Assembly (NCBI GenBank): GCA_002381645.1
Contig: DFXE01000015.1
Span: forward strand, 1-43,000
Origin: Bacteroidales bacterium UBA4116
GTDB lineage: Bacteria; Bacteroidota; Bacteroidia; Bacteroidales; Tannerellaceae
Length of the DNA: 43,000 bases
Direction: 5' to 3'
Shown: positions 33,940-41,193 of the stretch, one piece after another
Position numbering within the stretch: position 1 is the first letter of the stretch
How the letters are laid out: each line of letters starts with the position of its first letter
Position numbers and translations under genes: made by a program
Notes under the pieces: model-generated
What the model was told of the DNA's origin: nothing
The model's input: only the letters and a program-made list of their open reading frames with translations
The model's database searches: none

Positions 33940-34399
33940 TACCCAACCCACTTTAAACGTACACAATAAGCATGAGCACCCGCCTATGCATACGGCAGAG
34001 CATATATTAAACCAGACAATGGTACGCATGTTCGGATGCCCGCGTTCAAAAAATGCACATATTGAAAAGAAAAAAAGTAAATGCGACTATTTGCTGGCTG
34101 AGGAACCGACTGCGGAAACAATGGCCGAGGTGGAAAGAAAGGTGAATGAAGTTATCGACCGGCATCTTCCGGTAACCATCGATTACCTCACACGTGAAGA
34201 AGCATCCGGTATTGTCGATTTAAGCAAATTGCCCGAAGACGTAAGCGAAACATTACGAATTGTCAGGGTAGGCGATTATGATGCCTGCGCCTGCATCGGC
34301 GATCATGTAAACAATACTTCCGAAATAGGCCATTTTAAATTTTTGAACTGCGATTATACCGACGGAAGGCTACGTGTCAGATTTAAACTTACTGATTAA
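33932..34399 (+). CDS. AlaX-type tRNA editing protein
   Basis: Free-standing editing domain (155 aa) of the threonyl/alanyl-tRNA synthetase second additional domain family. The zinc ligands are visible: H20 and H24 in HTAEHIL, and C121-x3-H125 in CACIGDHV. Such proteins deacylate mischarged tRNA, typically Ser-tRNA(Ala). It is the short form, without the N-terminal glycine-rich part of AlaRS. It overlaps the preceding small membrane gene by 8 nt and lies 93 nt before pgk. Confidence 0.9.
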   Translation: MDNTQPTLNVHNKHEHPPMHTAEHILNQTMVRMFGCPRSKNAHIEKKKSKCDYLLAEEPTAETMAEVERKVNEVIDRHLPVTIDYLTREEASGIVDLSKLPEDVSETLRIVRVGDYDACACIGDHVNNTSEIGHFKFLNCDYTDGRLRVRFKLTD

Positions 34400-34438
34400 T
34401 TATAACGATTCTTATCATTCTGATAAAAGATTTTTGTG

Positions 34439-34446
34439 TAAGTTTG
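34439..34446 (+). promoter_or_regulatory. -7 promoter element of pgk
   Basis: TAAGTTTG matches TAnnTTTG and ends 46 nt before the pgk ATG. A small TTATCA/TGATAA hairpin with a following T run (34412-34435) just upstream may end the AlaX transcript. Confidence 0.5.
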
Positions 34447-34492
34447 CAGGCGTTTAACGTGATAATTTATTACAAATTTAAATACAATAGTT

Positions 34493-35755
34493 ATGCAAAC
34501 GATTGAAAAATACAATTTCGCAGGCAAAAAGGCATTTGTAAGAGTTGACTTCAATGTTCCCCTCGACGAGAACTTCAACATCACTGACGATACCCGTATT
34601 CGCGCGGCACTCCCTACATTGAAAAAGATACTTGCCGACGGCGGCAGCCCGATCATCGGTTCACATCTTGGCCGTCCGAAAGGTCCTACGGATAAATTTT
34701 CATTAAAACATATTTTAGGCCATGTTTCCGAACTGTTGGGAGTAAATGTTGAATTTGCTAACGATTGTATGGGGGAAGAAGCCGTTACGAAATCGGCCAA
34801 CCTGAAACCCGGACAGGCCTTATTACTTGAAAACCTTCGTTTCTATGCCGAAGAAGAAGGCAAACCGAGAGGTTTAGCCGAAGATGCTTCGGACGAAGAA
34901 AAAGCTGCAGCCAAGAAAGCCGTAAAATCAAGCCAGAAAGAATTTACAAAAAAGTTAGCTTCTTATGCTGATTGCTATGTGAATGACGCTTTCGGTACGG
35001 CACACCGCGCACATGCTTCTACTGCCCTGATCGCAGAATATTTCGATGCCGATAACAAGATGTTCGGCTACCTGATGGAAAAAGAAGTAAATGCCGTAGA
35101 AAAAATACTGAACGACATCAACCGTCCGTTTACCGCTATTATGGGTGGTTCTAAAGTATCGTCAAAAATCGAGATCATTGAAAACTTATTGAATAAAGTA
35201 GACAACCTCATCATTGCAGGAGGTATGACTTATACTTTCACAAAAGCACAGGGCGGAAAGATCGGTAACTCAATCGTTGAAAATGACAAACTGGATTTAG
35301 CGATCGACCTGATGAAGAAAGCAGAGGAAAAAGGCGTAAAACTTGTTCTCGCCGTCGACGCAAAAATTGCCGACAGCTTTAGCAATGACGCAAAAACCGA
35401 TTTTTGTAAAGTAAATGAAATACCTGATGGATGGGAGGGTCTGGATATCGGTCCGGAAACAGAAAAGATTTTCTCGGATGTAATCAAAGAATCCAAAACC
35501 ATCTTATGGAACGGCCCTACGGGTGTGTTTGAATTCGAAAACTTTACCCACGGAACCCGTACTGTCGGCGAAGCTGTAGTAGAAGCAACTAAAAAAGGAG
35601 CTTTCTCTTTAGTGGGCGGCGGTGACTCGGTTGCTGCAGTTAACAAGTTCGGTCTGGCCGACGGTGTTTCGTATGTTTCCACAGGTGGCGGAGCACTATT
35701 GGAAGCTATCGAAGGAAAGACACTTCCGGGCATTGCTGCTATCAGAGGATATTAA
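34493..35755 (+). CDS. pgk: Phosphoglycerate kinase
   Basis: Glycolytic enzyme of 420 aa, normal bacterial length; transfers phosphate between 1,3-bisphosphoglycerate and ADP. Conserved segments are VRVDFNVPLDE near the N-terminus, IIGSHLGRPKG, LLENLRFYAEE, NDAFGTAHRAHAS, MGGSKVSSKIEII, LWNGPTGVFEFE and LVGGGDSVAAV with the C-terminal TGGGALLEAIEG. It has its own promoter and terminator, so it is likely monocistronic. Confidence 0.97.
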   Translation: MQTIEKYNFAGKKAFVRVDFNVPLDENFNITDDTRIRAALPTLKKILADGGSPIIGSHLGRPKGPTDKFSLKHILGHVSELLGVNVEFANDCMGEEAVTKSANLKPGQALLLENLRFYAEEEGKPRGLAEDASDEEKAAAKKAVKSSQKEFTKKLASYADCYVNDAFGTAHRAHASTALIAEYFDADNKMFGYLMEKEVNAVEKILNDINRPFTAIMGGSKVSSKIEIIENLLNKVDNLIIAGGMTYTFTKAQGGKIGNSIVENDKLDLAIDLMKKAEEKGVKLVLAVDAKIADSFSNDAKTDFCKVNEIPDGWEGLDIGPETEKIFSDVIKESKTILWNGPTGVFEFENFTHGTRTVGEAVVEATKKGAFSLVGGGDSVAAVNKFGLADGVSYVSTGGGALLEAIEGKTLPGIAAIRGY

Positions 35756-35784
35756 ACGGAAACTTTGTGAATACTATATAAACT

Positions 35785-35827
35785 GTAAAGGGCGGGCTTC
35801 ATTTTGAAGTACCGCTCTTTACTTTTA
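35785..35827 (+). terminator. Intrinsic terminator of pgk
   Basis: GTAAAGGGCGG (35785-35795) pairs with CCGCTCTTTAC (35812-35822) with one G-T wobble; an inner CTTC/GAAG stem extends it, and TTTT follows. Confidence 0.85.
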
Positions 35828-35978
35828 TCCTTAAACTCATTTGCTTTCCTTACCTATTGATTCTCCCTGACAAAGTAAACTTCCAATATCCAATTCCGAA
35901 ACTCTATCAACACTTTTTCTTACAAAATAAGGCAAACCAAAACTACCGCAAAACATATTACTCTTCCAACTTTATTCG

Positions 35979-35986
35979 TATGTTTG
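35979..35986 (+). promoter_or_regulatory. -7 promoter element of the cupin gene
   Basis: TATGTTTG matches TAnnTTTG and ends 29 nt before the start codon at 36016. Confidence 0.5.
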
Positions 35987-36015
35987 CTGATCTGTAAATC
36001 AATTAGAATAAAAAA

Positions 36016-36471
36016 ATGAAGGTAGTCGAGAAGATCTCTGAGAATAATAATTATACAGCTATCGATATGGGTAGTCTGGATAAACTTATGGAATATTCAT
36101 TCCCCCATCCTAAATCCGGCAACGAAGTGAGGGGAAAGGTTTTTCTTAAAGAACATACCAAATCCACCGGCACGGAGATATCATTCCAATATCTGCCGGC
36201 ACATAGCGAACCTGGTTATTTCCATATTCACAATAAAAATGAGGAAACCTATATCATCATTAAAGGAAAGGGTGAATTTCAGGTAGATAATGATTGTTTC
36301 CCTGTTAAAGAAGGAAGTGTTGTGAGGGTATCGCCGGAGGGCAAAAGAGGATTACGGAATTCATCGGGTGAAGAAATGGTATATATCGTTATTCAATCGA
36401 AAGAAGGATCATTGGAAGAATATTCAAGTGACGATGGAACACGGGTGAATTGGGAATCGGCCTGGAAATAG
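36016..36471 (+). CDS. Cupin-domain protein lacking the motif 2 histidine
   Basis: Protein of 151 aa with one conserved beta-barrel (cupin) domain (about 50-130). Motif 1 carries HIHNKNEETYIIIKGKGEF, giving two His and a Glu ligand. Motif 2 reads EGSVVRVSPEGKRGLRN, where the usual histidine after PxGxx is absent, so metal binding may be altered or lost. Cytoplasmic, no signal. The FabH-type gene follows 68 nt later. No enzyme class can be assigned. Confidence 0.85.
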   Translation: MKVVEKISENNNYTAIDMGSLDKLMEYSFPHPKSGNEVRGKVFLKEHTKSTGTEISFQYLPAHSEPGYFHIHNKNEETYIIIKGKGEFQVDNDCFPVKEGSVVRVSPEGKRGLRNSSGEEMVYIVIQSKEGSLEEYSSDDGTRVNWESAWK

Positions 36472-36539
36472 AAAACATTCCCGTTCCGGGTGATGTTCTT
36501 ATTAAAAAATATGGAAACTTTAATTAAAAAAATACGACA

Positions 36540-37526
36540 ATGAATGCTATAATCAGATCCATCGGTATTTATACGCCTCAACGCATGATTGACAACGCTT
36601 ATTTTGAAAAGATTGTAGACACAACTGATGAATGGATACGGACCCGGACCGGAATCGTACAAAGGTTTTACGCGGATGAAAATGAATACACAAGCGATCT
36701 GTGTATACAAGCTGTAAAAAATCTTTCTGAAAAATATCATACAGATCTGAAAACTATAGACTTTATCATTGTTGCTACCAGCACGCCCGACCAGGCATTC
36801 CCTAATACCGCAAGCCGGATACAGGCGGCGTTTGAAATTCCTCATGCGGGATGCCTTGACATCAGCGGGGCATGTGCCGGATTTGTTTATGGTATAATTC
36901 TTGCAAAAGGCCTCATTGCTGCCAATTCCCATAAGAAAATACTGGTCATCGGGGCTGAAACACTTTCTAAAATAACAGATTTTACGGACCGGACATCCTG
37001 CATCTTGTTCGGAGATGGAGCAGGTGCGGTAATCGTTGAGGCTTCGGAGGAAAACTATGTATTCGATTCGCTTTCTGAAACGGATGGTTCATTGGGTAAA
37101 GAATTATACATATCCAGCCAGGGCGCACTTATAAACGGCATAGAGGTTATTGCCGACAATAAACTACATCAAAACGGGCGCGCCGTTTTCAAATGGGCAG
37201 TTACTACATTAGTAAAAAAAATACGGGAACTTGCTGATAAAAACCATTTCAAATTAGATGATATCGATTGGTTTATACCACACAGCGCCAATATCCGTAT
37301 ACTCGAAGCGATCTGCGAAGGATTGGATATACCCATGGAAAGATGTCTTGAAAGCATACGCAATTACGGGAACACATCTGCGGCATCGATCCCGCTCGCA
37401 TGGTATTCGGGAATACAATCGGGAAAAGTAAAAATGAATGATAAGTTACTGCTGATTGGCTTTGGCGGCGGTTTGACCTTTGCCGGTATTTGTCTTCAAA
37501 ATAAGATTGAAACTGTTAATAAGTAG
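36540..37526 (+). CDS. Beta-ketoacyl-ACP synthase III (FabH-type)
   Basis: Ketosynthase III of 328 aa with the full catalytic triad: C112 in DISGACAGF, H248 in IPHSANIRI and N278 in GNTSAASIP. The N-terminal TDEWIRTRTGI is the family signature. FabH starts fatty acid synthesis by condensing acetyl-CoA with malonyl-ACP. Here it is not next to rpmF or plsX, the usual place of the primary fabH, so it may be a paralogue with another acyl primer; Bacteroidales often carry more than one. It is followed by a possible terminator. Confidence 0.93.
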   Translation: MNAIIRSIGIYTPQRMIDNAYFEKIVDTTDEWIRTRTGIVQRFYADENEYTSDLCIQAVKNLSEKYHTDLKTIDFIIVATSTPDQAFPNTASRIQAAFEIPHAGCLDISGACAGFVYGIILAKGLIAANSHKKILVIGAETLSKITDFTDRTSCILFGDGAGAVIVEASEENYVFDSLSETDGSLGKELYISSQGALINGIEVIADNKLHQNGRAVFKWAVTTLVKKIRELADKNHFKLDDIDWFIPHSANIRILEAICEGLDIPMERCLESIRNYGNTSAASIPLAWYSGIQSGKVKMNDKLLLIGFGGGLTFAGICLQNKIETVNK

Positions 37527-37528
37527 GT

Positions 37529-37566
37529 AAAGGAGCCAAGGAGTTATCAGCCGCTTAGCTCCTTTG
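37529..37566 (+). terminator. Possible terminator after the FabH-type gene
   Basis: AAAGGAGC (37529-37536) pairs with GCTCCTTT (37558-37565) across a long loop. The stem is short and the T run is only three bases, so this is tentative. Confidence 0.4.
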
Positions 37567-37635
37567 AAGTTAAGGAGAAAACTTAAAAACAGGCTCTTCT
37601 TTCCGAAGGTCAAATAATATCGCTAAATTGCGCAT

Positions 37636-39297
37636 ATGAATTACGCGATTTCAAAGATGGCCTGCAAAATAATATTTTCGGCTATTCTGATCACTATAGG
37701 CATATGTACACACGCCCAGGATAATAAACGATTAAATACTTTATTAACTGAGCTTGACAGAGCCATTGCCAATCAGGAACAATATAAAGAGCAAAAGGAA
37801 GAAACCATTTCGGGATTAAAAATACGACTTAACCAACCGGATTTAACGATTGAAGACAGATTCACGCTGTGTAGCAGGTTAACGAATGAATATGAATTTT
37901 ACCGTTGCGATTCGGCGAGGCTGTATGCGTTGAGGCGGCTGTCTATTGCGGAAGAATCGGGGAATAAAAGTTGGGTTACCGATAGCAGGATACAATTAGC
38001 TTCCATATTATCTAAAGCCGTTATGTTCCATGAAGCCCTTGAACTAATGGACAGCATAGAGGAAGAATCTTTGACACCCGCACAGCAGATTGAATATTAC
38101 AGGGCATTTTATGAGATATATGTTTACCGTATCGAGTTTTTTGAAGACGGATACCCAGACGAATCCTTTGCACAAAAAAGAGATTATTATCAAAATGCTT
38201 TCTTAAACGTATTACCCATCAGCAGTTATGAATATGCCTCTTATTATGGTATCCGTTATATTAATAATAACGAATTGGATAAGGCTGAACAGGTGTTGTA
38301 TAATTATTTGCCGCAGGCCAACATCGGAACAAGGGCCTACTCCATCCTTACAGCCGTATTATCTTTTTTATATGATGTAAACGGAGATTTGCAGAAAATG
38401 AAAGAATACCTCGCTTTATCCGCTTTATCGGATATTAAAGGTAATATCATGGAAAACGCCTCTCTCCGTACATTATCCACATTAATTTACGAAGAAGGTG
38501 ATATAAGCAGGGCGAACGCGTACATTAAGAAAAGCATGGAAGACGCCAACTTTTATAATGCACGTATACGGAATTTCCAGACTTCGCGCGTACTGCCTAT
38601 TATCGATAAAGCTTACCAGACCGATAAAGCCAAACAACAAAGAAAACTCGAGCTGCTGCTGGTTATCATCAGTATATTATCACTCGGACTGCTGATCGGA
38701 ATTTTCTTTATTATCCGTGAAATAAAGAAAGTATCCCGGGCTAAAAAAGAGATCAGTGAGATTAACGACCAATTGAAAACCTATAACCAAAAACTGAAAG
38801 AAGCCAACCACGCACTCGCCGAAACCAACCTGATAAAGGAAGAATATGTCGGTCATTTTCTGGGGTTATGCTCTGCCTATATTGAGAAAATGGAAAAATA
38901 TCAGAAAAAGATATTTAATAAAGCTAAAACAAGTACAGCGGAAGAACTCTATAAGATGATCCGTTCTACCCAATTTATTGAAGACGAACGGGAGGAGTTC
39001 TATACTAATTTCGATGACTCATTTTTGAAATTGTTTCCCGATTTCGTAGAGAAATTCAACAAACTTTTACCCAACGAAGAACAAGTGGTTCTTAAATCAA
39101 ATGAAAAACTTACGACGGGGTTGCGTATCTTCGCCCTTATCAGATTAGGTATCGACGACAGTACGAAGATTGCGGAATTCCTTAACTATTCCCTTGCTAC
39201 CATTTATAATTACCGTTCACGCTACCGGAATAAATCGCTTGTTCCACGGGATGAGTTTGAAAAGGAAATTATGAAAATAGGCTCAAATTTCATGTAA
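37636..39297 (+). CDS. DUF6377-like membrane regulator with TPR-type sensor and C-terminal HTH
   Basis: Protein of 553 aa. Signal peptide or first helix (about 8-27, ending THAQ), a helical TPR-like periplasmic part (about 30-330), one membrane helix (about 338-361), a coiled coil (about 365-395) and a cytoplasmic domain ending in a helix-turn-helix (about 507-540) with TKIAEFLNYSLATIYNYRSRYRNKS. This layout fits DUF6377 proteins, often found beside SusC/SusD loci in Bacteroidales. It probably senses a ligand or partner in the periplasm and controls the downstream locus directly through its HTH; that is inference. No kinase domain is present. Confidence 0.82.
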   Translation: MNYAISKMACKIIFSAILITIGICTHAQDNKRLNTLLTELDRAIANQEQYKEQKEETISGLKIRLNQPDLTIEDRFTLCSRLTNEYEFYRCDSARLYALRRLSIAEESGNKSWVTDSRIQLASILSKAVMFHEALELMDSIEEESLTPAQQIEYYRAFYEIYVYRIEFFEDGYPDESFAQKRDYYQNAFLNVLPISSYEYASYYGIRYINNNELDKAEQVLYNYLPQANIGTRAYSILTAVLSFLYDVNGDLQKMKEYLALSALSDIKGNIMENASLRTLSTLIYEEGDISRANAYIKKSMEDANFYNARIRNFQTSRVLPIIDKAYQTDKAKQQRKLELLLVIISILSLGLLIGIFFIIREIKKVSRAKKEISEINDQLKTYNQKLKEANHALAETNLIKEEYVGHFLGLCSAYIEKMEKYQKKIFNKAKTSTAEELYKMIRSTQFIEDEREEFYTNFDDSFLKLFPDFVEKFNKLLPNEEQVVLKSNEKLTTGLRIFALIRLGIDDSTKIAEFLNYSLATIYNYRSRYRNKSLVPRDEFEKEIMKIGSNFM

Positions 39298-39552
39298 ATT
39301 ATATTATATGCCTTAATAATAAATTTATATTTTACAAAAAACCAAACCACACCACTTCCTTAATTTACAACAATTTAAAGTCTAAAACATCTTTTTTTTA
39401 TTTGTATTTTTTTTCTACTTGCCTGAACGGAAGTCCTTACCCGATACATTTGCTTAAAAGACGAATGCCGGTTTCCGCTACCTTATACCGGCAGGAAACA
39501 CTGATAGTGAAAATTTGTTTATATACTATTATTTATTAAAAATTTAATCATC
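39298..39552. other. Intergenic region ahead of the SusC-type operon
   Basis: AT-rich, no gene. A T-rich stretch (about 39390-39418) follows the regulator gene, and GCCGGTTT/TACCGGC pieces around 39468-39491 can form a short hairpin. No exact TAnnTTTG element is close to the DUF5004-like start, so the operon may depend on a different sigma factor or on the upstream regulator. Confidence 0.4.
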
Positions 39553-40083
39553 ATGAAAAGAACAACAGAATTAATTGCACTTCTATTGTTGATCTGCACG
39601 TTTTCTTTTGTATCGTGTAACGACACGGACGATGGGAAATATGTTGCGCCTATCACCCTCTATGAAAAAGTCAAGGGAACCTGGAGATTGACCGATGTCA
39701 TCCAAATCGACGAAACCGCAAAAACGGCCGGAATCACTCCCGATGAAATCAGCCTTTTCGGACAATTCAATTTCGACAACTTCAACATTGTCCTGGAAGT
39801 TGACGAGAACAACCAACCTGTTTCTTACCAGGTGAACGGTTCCGCACCCGAACTGATTCCCGCAAGCGGATACTGGGATTTAGATACGGCTTTTCCAAAT
39901 GCCAACGGGACAGCGCCGGTGATCAATCTTTATTCAGACGCAGGAAAAACATCGATGACCGGAAGGTTGGGAGTTGTATCCGTACCGGGAGCAACCCCGA
40001 CTATGGAACTGAAACTGACCCGCAGTTCGGCCGGTGTACCCTTTGTGTCTTACCAGTACAAATTATCAAACACTAATCAATAA
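39553..40083 (+). CDS. DUF5004-like lipoprotein
   Basis: Lipoprotein of 176 aa: signal 1-21, lipobox FVSC with C22, then NDTDDGKY, acidic as in surface-exported lipoproteins. The body has the small lipocalin-like pattern YEKVKGTWRLTDVIQID and alternating strands to the end, resembling DUF5004 proteins encoded in SusC/SusD loci. Likely a surface component of the glycan or nutrient uptake system. First gene of a three-gene run, 5 nt before the next gene. Confidence 0.72.
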   Translation: MKRTTELIALLLLICTFSFVSCNDTDDGKYVAPITLYEKVKGTWRLTDVIQIDETAKTAGITPDEISLFGQFNFDNFNIVLEVDENNQPVSYQVNGSAPELIPASGYWDLDTAFPNANGTAPVINLYSDAGKTSMTGRLGVVSVPGATPTMELKLTRSSAGVPFVSYQYKLSNTNQ

Positions 40084-40088
40084 GCCTT

Positions 40089-41186
40089 ATGAAGAAACTA
40101 ATATATAGCATTATCGGATGTATACTGTTGTCATTCGTAGGATTTAAAGCGTCGGCAATTAATGATCCGGACAGGATGTGGACCGTTCCGGCAGTATATG
40201 CAATGAACGAACAGGTTACCTGGTATTTCGATTTTGCAAGCGCGTCGGATGTAGCCGATGGCGAAAACCTTTACATGTGGATATGGGCACCTACCAATCC
40301 TACCAATGAGCCGATACCTCTTCAATACGACGGCGACAGGGTATGGAGTATTACATTTACCCCAACTGAGTTTTTCAAGATGACGGCAGAGGAAATAATC
40401 GCAAATCCGGAAACCAATTTCTACTTCCTGATCAGGGACCTCGATGCTGTTAAATTAACAGGAACGTTGGCTATTCCGAAAGTAGATTATATCGGAAACT
40501 TCGTAAGCAGTGGAAAAGAGTTTGATTACGCTCCGGCTGATTTCCAGTTGGGAAGTACACTATCCATTCTTTTCAATTCAAATGTTGTGGAAGGTTTTAA
40601 TCCGGCTCCGTCAACCGTACATATGCATGGCGGACTGAACGACTGGGACGCCAAACAGGAGTTCCAGGCCTGGTTACCCGAAATACGCGAAAAGACCTTA
40701 TTCCGTCACCTGGGTAACGGTATCTACAAAAAGGATTTTGTACCTGAAACTTATTTCGGTGTAACCGAAGAATACGAAATGGAAAATGTCGTATTCCTTG
40801 CTGTCAAATATAACGGCGACGATGCCAATCCGGACTGGGCGGGTACATCACCGGATTATAAGATCATTGCGCCGGGCGCACCTGAACCGCTACCGCCAAG
40901 TTTGTCATTCTTCCCTTTAAAAATAAGCCGCGACGATATTCTGATCATCACACGTGACAATAACGACAGGGGCCAACGTTTATCCTACACCGTTACGGGA
41001 GGTTCTAAAACCCTTACAGGTGAAATGGAAGGAGCCATGACACGTCAGCGCGCTTTTATCAATATCGCCTCAGAATTTAAAGGAATGGATATATCCACTA
41101 TCAAAGTGGTGATCAACGACCAGAATGAAAGGATCATTTATGAAGGGGATATACCATTGGTAGCAGTTGATAACCTTGTAAAATAA
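40089..41186 (+). CDS. Secreted protein of SusC-type locus, unrecognised
   Basis: Protein of 365 aa with a cleavable signal (1-23, ending KASA) and no lipobox. I do not recognise the family. The mature part is beta-rich and appears to contain two related halves: LYMWIWAPTNP with WSITFTPTEFF early on, and VHMHGGLNDWD with GIYKKDFVPETYFG in the second, each suggesting a carbohydrate-binding-like immunoglobulin fold; a third beta domain (about 270-365) follows a proline-rich linker. Its position 5 nt after the DUF5004-like gene and 7 nt before susC suggests an extracellular or periplasmic binding role. Confidence 0.7.
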   Translation: MKKLIYSIIGCILLSFVGFKASAINDPDRMWTVPAVYAMNEQVTWYFDFASASDVADGENLYMWIWAPTNPTNEPIPLQYDGDRVWSITFTPTEFFKMTAEEIIANPETNFYFLIRDLDAVKLTGTLAIPKVDYIGNFVSSGKEFDYAPADFQLGSTLSILFNSNVVEGFNPAPSTVHMHGGLNDWDAKQEFQAWLPEIREKTLFRHLGNGIYKKDFVPETYFGVTEEYEMENVVFLAVKYNGDDANPDWAGTSPDYKIIAPGAPEPLPPSLSFFPLKISRDDILIITRDNNDRGQRLSYTVTGGSKTLTGEMEGAMTRQRAFINIASEFKGMDISTIKVVINDQNERIIYEGDIPLVAVDNLVK

Positions 41187-41193
41187 TATCACA

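Noticed and set aside
34494..34507. Second LacI-type operator, TGCAAACGATTGAA
   Set aside because: Overlaps the pgk start codon and first codons; two pairs break the palindrome, so coding coincidence is the simpler explanation.
36393..36932. 179-codon minus-strand frame over the cupin/FabH junction
   Set aside because: Overlaps two well-supported genes and has no recognisable features.
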